From NCBI RefSeq assembly GCF_007828045.1, contig NZ_VITN01000007.1, positions 124,001 through 188,000 of the forward strand: 64,000 bases of DNA, given 5' to 3'. Under the pieces are notes generated by a model, which worked only from the letters and a program-made list of their open reading frames with translations, did not search any database and was not told the DNA's origin. Source of the stretch: Nitrospirillum amazonense (GTDB lineage Bacteria; Pseudomonadota; Alphaproteobacteria; Azospirillales; Azospirillaceae). Numbering within the stretch: the first letter of the stretch is position 1; each line of letters opens with the position of its first letter. Position numbers and translations under genes: made by a program. Positions 34,743-42,566 of the stretch are shown here, one piece after another.

Positions 34743-36892
34743 TGAGCGGTGAGGTTCCGGACGCCGCGCCCGCGTCGGTGGACGCCCCGCCCGTGCGCTT
34801 TGCCCCCTTGCGGGAGGAACTGACACTGCTGGCCGGGCCGGCCCTGGCAGACGGGTCGCCCAGCTGGACGCTGCATGACCAGGTGGCCGGACGCTTCTAT
34901 CGGCTGGGCTGGCTGGAGTTCGAGATCCTGCGTCGATGGCATCTGGAGGTGCCGCAGGCCATCGCCACCGATGTCGCGTCCAACACCACGTTGCGCGTCA
35001 CCGTCGATGATGTCATGGCCGTCTCGCAGTTCCTGGCGCTGAACAACCTGTTGCAGCGCCATGGGCCGCAGGCGGTATCGACCCTCATGCGCCAGGCGGA
35101 GATGCGCAAGCCCGGCTTTTGGCAATGGCTGCTGAAGAACTACCTGTTCTTCCGTGTGCCGCTGGTGAAGCCCGACCGTTTCCTGACCCAGGCCCTGCCT
35201 TATGTATCCTGGATCTTCACCCGCGGTTTCTTGCTGGTCACGCTGGCCGCCGCCTTGTTGGGCATCTACCTGGTGACGCGGCAGTGGGACCAGTTCCGCA
35301 CCACCTTCGTCAGCTTCCTCTCCCCCTCCGGCCTCATCACCGGCGCCGTCGGCCTGGCCGTGGCCAAGGTGGTGCATGAGTTGGGACACGCCCTGACCGC
35401 CAAGCGCTATGGCTGCCGGGTACAGACCATGGGCATCGCCTTCATGGTCATGTACCCGCTGCTCTACACCGATGTCAGCGACGCCTGGCGGCTGCCCAAC
35501 CGGCGCCAGCGCCTTGCCATCGGCGTGGCCGGCATGGGCGCGGAACTGACGCTGGCCGCCTATGCCACGCTGGCCTGGTCCTTCCTGCCGGAAGGGCCGG
35601 TGAAGGCCGCCGCCTTCCTGCTGGCCACCACCAGCTGGATCATGACCGTGCTGGTCAACACCAGCCCCTTCATGCGCTTCGACGGATATTTCCTGCTGTC
35701 GGACCTGCTGGACGTGCCCAACCTGCATGACCGCGCCTTCGCGTTGGGCCGCTGGTGGGTGCGCGAGCGACTATTCCACCTGGGGGAACCGGTGCCGGAG
35801 GAGTTGCCGGTCAAGCGCCGCAATCTGTTGATCGCGCTGGCCTTCGCCACCTGGATTTACCGCTTTACCCTGTTCGTCGGCATTGCCGCCCTGGTCTACC
35901 ACCTGTTCTTCAAGGTGCTGGGCATCATCCTGTTCCTGGTGGAGGTGTGGTGGTTCATTCTGCGCCCACCCCTGAACGAGGTGCGGGAATGGATACGGCG
36001 GCGGGGAACCATGACTTGGAACCGCCGCTCCGCCACCACGGCGGCCGTGGCGCTGGGCCTGCTGGCCCTGGCCGTCATCCCCTGGCGCAGCACGGTGACG
36101 GCGCCGGCCGTCCTGCGCGCCGCGCAGGAGACGGAGATTTTCCTGGACCAGCCAGGGCGGATGGACGCCGTGCTGGTCAAGGCGGGCCAGAGTGTGGCGG
36201 CGGGCCAGGTGCTGTTCCGCCTGAGTTCCCCCGACCTGGACTACAAGCTGGCCAGCCAGCGCCAGAAGATCCAGACTCTGCAATGGGAATCGGCCTACCG
36301 CGGCAGTGCCGCCGTCGACCCCAAACGCCAACGCATCGCGGCGCAGGAGTTGGAGACCGCGCAGGCCGAGCTGCGCGGGCTGGAGGCGGAAAAGGCCAAG
36401 CTGACCGTGACCGCCCCCTTCGCCGGCATCATGGCCGAGGTGGCCGAGCCGCTGTCGCCCGGCGAATGGCTGCCGGCGAAGGAGCGGCTGGGCCTGCTGC
36501 TGGACCCGGCGCATCCCATGATCGAGGCCTATGTGCGCGAGGCCGACCTGCATCGGGTGGCCCTGGGAGACCGGGGCCGCTTCCGCCCCGACCAGACCGT
36601 GACCAGCGCCGTGGACGGCCGCATCCAGGACATCGACGACACCAGCACCCGCGTGCTGAGCCGGCGCTATCTGGCCAGCACCTATGGCGGCGACATCGCC
36701 GCGCGCGAAGACAGCCAGCACCAGCTGGTGCCCGAGGAGTCGCTGTACCGCGTGCTGATCGCACCGGCCAAGGACACCGCCCCGGCCAGCCTGGAGCGGG
36801 GCCGCGTGACGCTGGAAGGCGTGCGCGAAAGCCTGCTGGGCAGCCTGTGGCGCCGGACCGTGGCCATCCTGCTGCGCGAAGGCAGCTTCTGA
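34742..36892 (+). CDS. M50-type zinc metalloprotease fused to HlyD-like adaptor
   Basis: A 716-residue polytopic membrane protein. The zinc site HELGH is at residues 212-216 inside AVAKVVHELGHALTAKRYGC, and the second M50 element is NTSPFMRFDGYFLLSD (Asp314). Helices lie around 160-180, 265-300 and 375-410. From ~450 the protein becomes periplasmic and HlyD-like: AAQETEIFLDQPGRMDAVLV, helical hairpin, VTAPFAGIMAEVAEPLSPGE. M50 proteases cut substrates within or near the membrane; this fused form resembles the peptide-export type of M50 proteins. The start overlaps the previous gene. It is the best candidate for processing or moving the giant protein; that role is inference. Confidence 0.85.
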   Translation: MSGEVPDAAPASVDAPPVRFAPLREELTLLAGPALADGSPSWTLHDQVAGRFYRLGWLEFEILRRWHLEVPQAIATDVASNTTLRVTVDDVMAVSQFLALNNLLQRHGPQAVSTLMRQAEMRKPGFWQWLLKNYLFFRVPLVKPDRFLTQALPYVSWIFTRGFLLVTLAAALLGIYLVTRQWDQFRTTFVSFLSPSGLITGAVGLAVAKVVHELGHALTAKRYGCRVQTMGIAFMVMYPLLYTDVSDAWRLPNRRQRLAIGVAGMGAELTLAAYATLAWSFLPEGPVKAAAFLLATTSWIMTVLVNTSPFMRFDGYFLLSDLLDVPNLHDRAFALGRWWVRERLFHLGEPVPEELPVKRRNLLIALAFATWIYRFTLFVGIAALVYHLFFKVLGIILFLVEVWWFILRPPLNEVREWIRRRGTMTWNRRSATTAAVALGLLALAVIPWRSTVTAPAVLRAAQETEIFLDQPGRMDAVLVKAGQSVAAGQVLFRLSSPDLDYKLASQRQKIQTLQWESAYRGSAAVDPKRQRIAAQELETAQAELRGLEAEKAKLTVTAPFAGIMAEVAEPLSPGEWLPAKERLGLLLDPAHPMIEAYVREADLHRVALGDRGRFRPDQTVTSAVDGRIQDIDDTSTRVLSRRYLASTYGGDIAAREDSQHQLVPEESLYRVLIAPAKDTAPASLERGRVTLEGVRESLLGSLWRRTVAILLREGSF

Positions 36893-36934
36893 ACGCCAAC
36901 CGCCGACTCCGCCCCTTATGAAAAGGCGTATGCG

Positions 36935-37651
36935 ATGACAGACCACCCCACGCTTCCCCTCTTCTACAAGCAGCCGCGCCTGATGCAGGCCACCACGGAC
37001 GAGGCCATGTCCCTGCGGCAGCCCGTCAGCTACGGCTTCGCCGCCGGGGCGCACGCGGTTCCCCTGGTGATGGGCGAGTTCGCCGCCGCCTGCCGGTCCA
37101 TCCCCATCCTGTTCGCCGGCGAAGCCGCGGCCCCCATCGCCCTGCTGGGCCTGCGCGAGGGGCAGAACCTGTTCGTGCACGCCGATGGCCGCTGGGACGA
37201 GGGCGCCTACATCCCGGCCTACGTCCGCCGCTACCCCTTCATCTTCCTGGAGGACACGGAAGCGGACCAACTGACCTTGTGCGTGGACGAGGCGGCGGAT
37301 GCCGTGGTGGCGGGAACGGAAAACCCCTTCTTCGTGAACGGCGCGCCCACCGACCTGACGCTCCAGGCCCTGGATTTCGCGCGGGAGTATCAGGCGTTCC
37401 ACGCGCTGACCACCGGCTTCGTCGCCGCCCTGCTTGACGGCGATCTGCTGACCGAGCGGCGGGCGGACATCACCCTGCCCTCCGGCGAGACGCCCAGCCT
37501 GTCCGGCTTTCGCGTCATCGATGAGGAAAAGCTGAACCGGCTGCCGGCGGAAACGTTGGCGCAGTGGCGCGACAAGGGTTGGCTGGCCGCGGCTTACGCC
37601 CACCTCATCTCCCTCAACGACTGGTCGGCGCTGATCCGGCGGGCCGGGTGA
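36935..37651 (+). CDS. SapC-family protein
   Basis: A 238-residue soluble protein with the SapC family pattern: near the start PVSYGFAAGAHAVPLVMGEF, then SIPILFAG, IALLGLREGQNLFV, and AYIPAYVRRYPFIFLE, and a C-terminal ADITLPSGETPSLSGFRVID. SapC is named from the Campylobacter sapCDEF locus that exports S-layer protein, where its task is not known. Its place here behind adaptor and protease genes agrees with a role in exporting or modifying a surface protein. Confidence 0.9.
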   Translation: MTDHPTLPLFYKQPRLMQATTDEAMSLRQPVSYGFAAGAHAVPLVMGEFAAACRSIPILFAGEAAAPIALLGLREGQNLFVHADGRWDEGAYIPAYVRRYPFIFLEDTEADQLTLCVDEAADAVVAGTENPFFVNGAPTDLTLQALDFAREYQAFHALTTGFVAALLDGDLLTERRADITLPSGETPSLSGFRVIDEEKLNRLPAETLAQWRDKGWLAAAYAHLISLNDWSALIRRAG

Positions 37652-37661
37652 TGGAACGGTG

Positions 37662-38507
37662 ATGAACCGATTGCTGCCGCAGGAAATCGAAACACCAACG
37701 CCGGAGATGGAAAGGCTGACCGCACGGATGGTGCTGCCCATCCAGCCGCGGCTGATGGTCTATCTCGCCGAGGTGCGTGCGCAGGTGGACGCGGAGCTAC
37801 AGCCCGCGCTGCAGCCGGTCAGCCCGGTCAAACCGTATCCCCTGGGCCGCTGTGAGGAGATCACGCGGGCGGCCATGGCCATCCTGGGCCGGCGCTTGCG
37901 CGAGCCTGCCCATCCGGTGGAGCACGCCCTCGCCTCCTTCCTGCGCCAGGGCGGCCGCATCCGCACCATCTGGGGCGCGTTGCGCGGCACCTATTTCCAG
38001 AACGCCTTCCAGATCGGCAGCCTGTACGCCGACGTGGCCAACGACACGGTCGTCATCACCAAGCCCAAGGTCGAAATTCTGCCGGTGCTGGAGTGCGGGC
38101 TGGTGCCCATACGGGACATCGCCCATTTCATCGAGATCGCCGGCACGTATTGGGGTGGGGAGATCTACCCCAACCTGGTGGTCCCCGACCTTGCCCCCTT
38201 GTTCCCCATGATCAGCCGCATTCCCCACCAGTCCGTCCGGCCGCAGATGGGGTGCGACTACATGATCGACCTGTTCCGCCGCGACGAGTTCCGCGGGCCG
38301 GAAGCCTTCCTGGCCGCCGCCCCGCCGCCACCGCCCGAGGTGGTGGAAGAGTTGCGCAGCCTATGTCCCGAAACCATACGTCATGTCACCCCCGACAGCG
38401 GCCGGGACTTGGCCGTCGCCGCCTGCCGACGGGCTCGGGACATGCGGGCGGACAATGCGTGGCGGGACCGCCTGGTCCTGGACCTGTTGAGCATCAAACG
38501 GCTGTGA
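37662..38507 (+). CDS. Unknown protein at the end of the export cluster
   Basis: A 281-residue soluble protein without signal peptide or membrane segment. I recognise no domain. Notable stretches are LRQGGRIRTIWGALRGTYFQ, VVITKPKVEILPVL, AGTYWGGEIYPNLVVP and a Pro-rich AAPPPPPEVVEEL linker at ~230. The ATG at 37662 follows an in-frame GTG. It begins 10 bases after the SapC gene, so it is in the same transcript and is probably an accessory of the same system. Confidence 0.75.
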   Translation: MNRLLPQEIETPTPEMERLTARMVLPIQPRLMVYLAEVRAQVDAELQPALQPVSPVKPYPLGRCEEITRAAMAILGRRLREPAHPVEHALASFLRQGGRIRTIWGALRGTYFQNAFQIGSLYADVANDTVVITKPKVEILPVLECGLVPIRDIAHFIEIAGTYWGGEIYPNLVVPDLAPLFPMISRIPHQSVRPQMGCDYMIDLFRRDEFRGPEAFLAAAPPPPPEVVEELRSLCPETIRHVTPDSGRDLAVAACRRARDMRADNAWRDRLVLDLLSIKRL

Positions 38508-38602
38508 AAGCCGCCGCCCCCGCCCCTCGTACTACCAATCGGTCATGGTCGCGGACGGGTCCCTGCGCTAGGCTTTTCCGATAATAAGATCGGGAGGAGT
38601 CC

Positions 38603-38992
38603 ATGATGCGCGTAACGCGGTCCCTGCTGGCGATGGCGGCCCTGGTGGGGCTGGGAATGGCGCCGGCGTCGGCTGGTGCCGCGGAACCCAAAGCCAAGGG
38701 GGAGCATCATCCCCGTTACGATTATCCCACCGCCGTGCGCGCCGATTATGTCATCGGCTGCCTGGCGTCCAATGGTTTCAAGCACGAGCTGCTGGGCAAG
38801 TGCGCCTGTGGCATCGACACCATCGCCGACATGATGCCCTACGACGATTATGAGAAGGCGGACACGATTCTGCGCATGCAACAGGGCGGCCTGGGCGACC
38901 GGGGCGCCATGTTCCGCGACACCCCCATCGCCAAGGATGAGGTGGAAAAGCTGCGCCGCGCCCAGGCCGAGGTCAACCTGCGCTGCACATGA
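38603..38992 (+). CDS. Small periplasmic Cys-containing protein, unknown
   Basis: A 129-residue protein with a signal peptide (SLLAMAALVGLGMAPASAGA) and a strong GGGAGGAG site. Four cysteines lie in the mature part: two in a GKCACGIDTIADMM motif, one before it (YVIGCLASNGF) and one at the end (VNLRC), fitting two disulfides or a metal/heme-binding fold, although no CxxCH is present. There is no EF-hand, so it is not a lanmodulin. I do not recognise a family name. It could belong to the periplasmic alcohol-oxidation genes nearby; this is inference. Confidence 0.75.
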   Translation: MMRVTRSLLAMAALVGLGMAPASAGAAEPKAKGEHHPRYDYPTAVRADYVIGCLASNGFKHELLGKCACGIDTIADMMPYDDYEKADTILRMQQGGLGDRGAMFRDTPIAKDEVEKLRRAQAEVNLRCT

Positions 38993-39071
38993 GGGCCGGC
39001 GTCCCATCCGTCTTGCGCCGCCCCCCGGCCCGCGCCACAATCCGGCCGGCGATTGCGGGGGAAAATAGACG

Positions 39072-39653
39072 GTGAAATACCATCCGGAGGCGCTGGACCC
39101 CATCGTCGGCTTCCTGCGCGGCATCGGCTTCACGGTGCATTTCGGTGCCGGGGCGCGGGGCGGCTTCCTGCCCGGCGTCAACATCGCGGCCGGCGCCATC
39201 CATGTGGATCCCGAGACCCTGGTGGGCCCCGGCGACCTGCTGCACGAGGCCGGGCATATGGCCATCCTGCCCCGCCGCCTACACGCCCAGTTGGGACGGG
39301 ATCTGGAGGCCGACATGCGCGCCGCCATAGCCGCCGAGGCCGGACCCGGCCTGCCGGCCGATCCTCGGCTGTCCGTCCCCCTGCAGCAGGGCGAGATGAT
39401 GGCCCAGGCCTGGTCCTATGCGGCGGCCCTGCATCTGGGCGTGCCGCTGGAATGCATCTTCTTCCCCGGTTCCTACCACATCGACGCGTATGAAGGCCCG
39501 CATCCCATGCAGCGGTGGCTGGAGGCCGGCACCCATCACGGGATGGGGGCATTGGCGCACGCCGGCATGACCGGCTTCGCCGGCATCTTCACCCTGATGG
39601 GCGACAACGGCCTGCCCCCCTTCCCGCATATGAGCCGATGGGTGCAGGCGTAA
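39072..39653 (+). CDS. Small HExxH-containing protein, possible metallopeptidase
   Basis: A 193-residue protein of unknown family starting at GTG. The zinc-site-like motif HEAGH lies in DLLHEAGHMAILPRRLH (residues ~57-61). A downstream PLQQGEMMAQAWSYAAALHL helix and ECIFFPGSYHIDAYEG may provide further ligands. No signal peptide is visible. The motif placement fits a minimal gluzincin or immune-type metallopeptidase, but activity is not shown by sequence alone. Confidence 0.7.
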   Translation: MKYHPEALDPIVGFLRGIGFTVHFGAGARGGFLPGVNIAAGAIHVDPETLVGPGDLLHEAGHMAILPRRLHAQLGRDLEADMRAAIAAEAGPGLPADPRLSVPLQQGEMMAQAWSYAAALHLGVPLECIFFPGSYHIDAYEGPHPMQRWLEAGTHHGMGALAHAGMTGFAGIFTLMGDNGLPPFPHMSRWVQA

Positions 39654-39657
39654 GGCA

Positions 39658-40338
39658 TCAAAGGCTCGCGAATTCGGATCGCAGGAAGGCAAATACCCGG
39701 TCCGCCGCCGCTGCGGTGCCATAGCGCTCACCGGCGGGGGTGGGGTTCACGTCGTTGCGAACCTGCGCCTCATAGACTGGCCGCAGCAAGTTTATGCGGT
39801 CCATGAGACGATCAGCCCGATCCGCAACTTCCGGCAATACCGTACGCAGCTCATTGGCATGATGGTCGATGACCGCCGCCATATCAAAAATATCCCGCAC
39901 TTTGAAGTTGGATGGCCGGTGGAACATCTTCTTGGTCGCGATTTCCCAAGGCGTTTCCAAAGGAACTTGATGACCTTCGAAAAGCCAATTCATCACCGGG
40001 TTGTCCGTCCGACGCCCCGCCACGATAAAATCAATTTCGCCTTCGGCAAAGGTCAGCTTCAGATAGTTGCCTGGATATTCATACGTCCGACCATCCAGCA
40101 GGATTTTGGTCGCCGCGTTTCGTTGGGGTGTCAGCGCCCGGACAATATCTGAAGAGCCAACGAAGGCATCAATATCGTAGCTGATCCGATGCCCATAGTG
40201 GACTGCCAGGGCAGTCCCGCCTCCGAAGCTCCAAACCGTCCCATCAGGCAGTGTGCCTATCAGCGCCAAGGTGCGTCGCAGCAGCACGTCCCAGGCTGAG
40301 GGCCGCCATTTCGGTGATCCAGGCGGCGTTGCTGGCAT
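39658..40338 (-). CDS. AbiEii-like nucleotidyltransferase toxin
   Basis: A 226-residue nucleotidyltransferase of the AbiEii/AbiGii type. The core motif is FGGGTALAVHYGHRISYDID (GG-T-AL then R-x-S-x-DID), followed by GEIDFIVAG as the third acidic strand and a KMFHRPSNFKVRDIFD helix. Enzymes of this fold act as toxins by adding nucleotides to tRNA ends in studied members. Its start overlaps the upstream partner gene by 95 bases, which argues for strict co-expression. GC is lower than in the flanks, suggesting acquisition by transfer. Confidence 0.85.
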   Translation of the reverse strand: MPATPPGSPKWRPSAWDVLLRRTLALIGTLPDGTVWSFGGGTALAVHYGHRISYDIDAFVGSSDIVRALTPQRNAATKILLDGRTYEYPGNYLKLTFAEGEIDFIVAGRRTDNPVMNWLFEGHQVPLETPWEIATKKMFHRPSNFKVRDIFDMAAVIDHHANELRTVLPEVADRADRLMDRINLLRPVYEAQVRNDVNPTPAGERYGTAAAADRVFAFLRSEFASL

Positions 40339-40750
40339 CGGGCAATCTCCAAGTCCGCAGAGCGCGATACAAATCTTCGAAAGTCAGCACACCGCTGAGC
40401 ACCAGATCGTGCAGCGTGCCCATGGATACCTCATCGAAGAAGGCTTCCACATGGGGACGCCAATCTTCAATGGGCGCAGGAGCCAATAACAAGGCGACCA
40501 GGCCTGGCCCATCCACCGGCACGGGACGGGGTGCGTTGATGGTGGACAGGGCGCGATCCAGCACCGGTTCCGCCGCCGGCAACAGTTTGAATTGCTGACG
40601 CCACCGGGCGGCGACAGCCTTCAGCGCATCGGCAGCGGCGACGGGAGCTTGCACCTCCACCCGGGCGATGCCACGAGGCCCGAGGGTGGATTGGCGATAG
40701 CGGCGGACGCGATCAGCGGCGGTGGCGTCCCGTTTGGGCCTGGCGGTCAT
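40244..40750 (-). CDS. Putative antitoxin/partner of the AbiEii-like toxin
   Basis: A 168-residue protein encoded just upstream of the nucleotidyltransferase and overlapping it. The N terminus DRVRRYRQSTLGPRGIARVE resembles the DNA-binding start of some MazE-like antitoxins, and the C-terminal half is helical (VLSGVLTFEDLYRALRTWRL). GGAGATGTC precedes the ATG. By gene order it is the antitoxin; I cannot assign it to a named family. Confidence 0.7.
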   Translation of the reverse strand: MTARPKRDATAADRVRRYRQSTLGPRGIARVEVQAPVAAADALKAVAARWRQQFKLLPAAEPVLDRALSTINAPRPVPVDGPGLVALLLAPAPIEDWRPHVEAFFDEVSMGTLHDLVLSGVLTFEDLYRALRTWRLPDASNAAWITEMAALSLGRAAATHLGADRHTA

Positions 40751-40776
40751 GACATCTCCTGACAGCGCCAGTCTAA

Positions 40777-40791
40777 CGTAACCGGATTACG
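40777..40791 (-). promoter_or_regulatory. Inverted repeat upstream of the toxin-antitoxin pair
   Basis: CGTAA, 5 bases, TTACG, located 27 bases upstream of the antitoxin start codon. Position and symmetry fit an autoregulatory operator. Confidence 0.4.
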
Positions 40792-40806
40792 ACCTCAAGA
40801 TCACCC

Positions 40807-41607
40807 TTAGCCCTTGTCGTCACCCGGGAAGGTATGGCTGAAGGTGGCGTCGGTGCTGTCGCGCACGGTGATCGCCAGGGGCCCCTGGGGGCGGTAGCTG
40901 AAGGTGATGGCCGGATCCTCGCTCAAGGAAATGTCGGCCTCCAGCTGGAAGACCAGGGCAGCGCCGCTTTTCACCGTGATGTCGCGGACGAAGCGCGCGG
41001 GCGTGTAGTTGCGGGTCACCTGGTCCATCTGCATGCCGTTGTAATTGGGGTGGCTGATCAGCAACTGGGCGGTGACCGCCCCCTTGGGCAGGCCGGCCGG
41101 GCCGTCGGCCACCATCTTCAGCCGCATCTGCCCCAGACGTTCCATGGCCAGGGCGGCATCCTTGGTGGCGGGGGCGGAGCAGCCGCCGGCGGCCTTGATG
41201 TAGCGCTCGGTCACGAACCAACGCCCGTCCGTCGTTTCCGCCACGGCGTGCATATGGGTATAGGCATCCACCCGGATGCGGGTCTTCACCTGCGCCGGCA
41301 CGGCCGCAGGGCCGAAATGAAAGGTGCCGACCAGGGGAGCGGGGTTGTTGTCCACCACCAGGTAGAGGGCCTTCAGCGCCAGCTTGGGGTCCAGGGTCAA
41401 GGTCACCGGCACCAGGGCCGCGTCCAAGGCCCGGTCCGGCGCGTCCAGCGCGATTTGCCCCTTGGCGGGTGTCAGGGTGTGGGCGGCGAACAGGGTCTGG
41501 CGCAGATCCTGCCATCGGGCGGCGTCGGCCGCCGGGTCCTCGGCCCGGGCGAAAAGCGGAGCGGTCAGGATTGACAGCAGGACCAAAGCGAACAGGCGGG
41601 ACTTCAT
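40807..41607 (-). CDS. Quinoprotein dehydrogenase-associated SoxYZ-like carrier
   Basis: A 266-residue periplasmic protein with signal peptide (SRLFALVLLSILTAPLFARA). The first half is SoxY-like, ending in a KAAGGCSAP motif whose Cys is the possible carrier residue. The second half is SoxZ-like (LKMVADGPAG, GAVTAQLLISHPNYNGMQMD, TVRDSTDATFSHTFPG). In sulfur-oxidising SoxYZ the cysteine is on a C-terminal arm; here it sits at the join of the two parts. The ATGA overlap ties it to the metallo-hydrolase gene. It is the last gene of the pqq operon; its cargo in quinoprotein systems is unknown. Confidence 0.87.
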   Translation of the reverse strand: MKSRLFALVLLSILTAPLFARAEDPAADAARWQDLRQTLFAAHTLTPAKGQIALDAPDRALDAALVPVTLTLDPKLALKALYLVVDNNPAPLVGTFHFGPAAVPAQVKTRIRVDAYTHMHAVAETTDGRWFVTERYIKAAGGCSAPATKDAALAMERLGQMRLKMVADGPAGLPKGAVTAQLLISHPNYNGMQMDQVTRNYTPARFVRDITVKSGAALVFQLEADISLSEDPAITFSYRPQGPLAITVRDSTDATFSHTFPGDDKG

Positions 41608-42566
41608 GATGGATCCTCCCACTCCAGCTGCTTGAAGGCGGTGATGGCGTTGCGGCCGTTATAGGCGTCGAACAGTTTCCAGCGGCCCCGTTCCGACCGC
41701 GCCACCGTGGCGGCGGCGGCATCGATGTCCCCGCCGTTTTTCAGCAGGGTCCGGATGTCGCGGGCCAGCGTGGTGAGATAGCGTTCCTCATCCGCCGCCC
41801 CGGCCGGCCAGGGCAGCTGGGCGGGACCATGGCCCGGCACCACGCGTACCGCCGGCAGGGCCATCAATTGGCCCAACACCGCCAGCCAGCCGGTCAGGCT
41901 GCCGTCCAGCGCCGGGATGCGGCCCTGGAACAGCAGGTCGCCGGCCCATAGGGTGCGGGTCTGCCCATCATACACCGTCAGGTCGCTGTCGGTATGCGCG
42001 GCGCCATAAGCCGCCACGTGCAGGATACGGCCGCCCAAGTCGACGTCGGCGGCGGTATCGACGGCTTCGGTGGGCGGCAGGGCGTCGCCAGCCTTGGCCC
42101 CCGCTTGGGCCAGGTCGCCACCCAGGATGCGGGCCAGGCCCTGGCGGTAGAAGGCTCCGCGTTCCCCCCACGCGGCGGCGAAGCGGGCATGGGCCACCAC
42201 CACCGGATGATCGTCCGCGAAGGCGACGGCGCCCAGCACATGGTCTGGATGGACGTGGGTGTAGATGAGATAGCGGATGGGCAGCCCGGTGGTGGCCTTG
42301 ATGCGCGCCCGCAGCCAGGCGCCGTCCCCGGCGCTGCCGCCCGGATCGATGACGGCCACGGCGTCATGGCCGATGATGAAGCCGATATTGGCGATGGCGT
42401 CGTCGTTGGTGGCGGTAGCGTCCTGCACCGCGCCGGGGCGCACATAAACGCCGGGAGCGACTTGGGCGAGCGGGCCGCCCCCCTTTGCCCACACGGACAC
42501 CGGCAGCCCCCAGCCGGCCGCCATGCAAAATAGAACACAGGCCCGGATCAAGGTTCGGCGGGCCAT
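41604..42566 (-). CDS. Quinoprotein relay system zinc metallohydrolase (MBL fold)
   Basis: A 320-residue exported metallo-beta-lactamase-fold hydrolase. Signal peptide LIRACVLFCMAAGWGLPVSV. The zinc motif is THVHPDHVLGA (HxHxDH), with further ligands in GAAHTDSDL and PGHGPA. It resembles the SoxH-related enzymes that occur with PQQ dehydrogenases. The ATG at 42566 overlaps pqqE by 19 bases. Together with the SoxYZ-like carrier it forms a conserved but biochemically undefined pair in this operon. Confidence 0.88.
   Translation of the reverse strand: MARRTLIRACVLFCMAAGWGLPVSVWAKGGGPLAQVAPGVYVRPGAVQDATATNDDAIANIGFIIGHDAVAVIDPGGSAGDGAWLRARIKATTGLPIRYLIYTHVHPDHVLGAVAFADDHPVVVAHARFAAAWGERGAFYRQGLARILGGDLAQAGAKAGDALPPTEAVDTAADVDLGGRILHVAAYGAAHTDSDLTVYDGQTRTLWAGDLLFQGRIPALDGSLTGWLAVLGQLMALPAVRVVPGHGPAQLPWPAGAADEERYLTTLARDIRTLLKNGGDIDAAAATVARSERGRWKLFDAYNGRNAITAFKQLEWEDPS

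Noticed and set aside
38603-38992. The small periplasmic protein as a lanmodulin
   Set aside because: It has no EF-hand loops (no DxDxDG pattern); its acidic residues are scattered and it has four cysteines.
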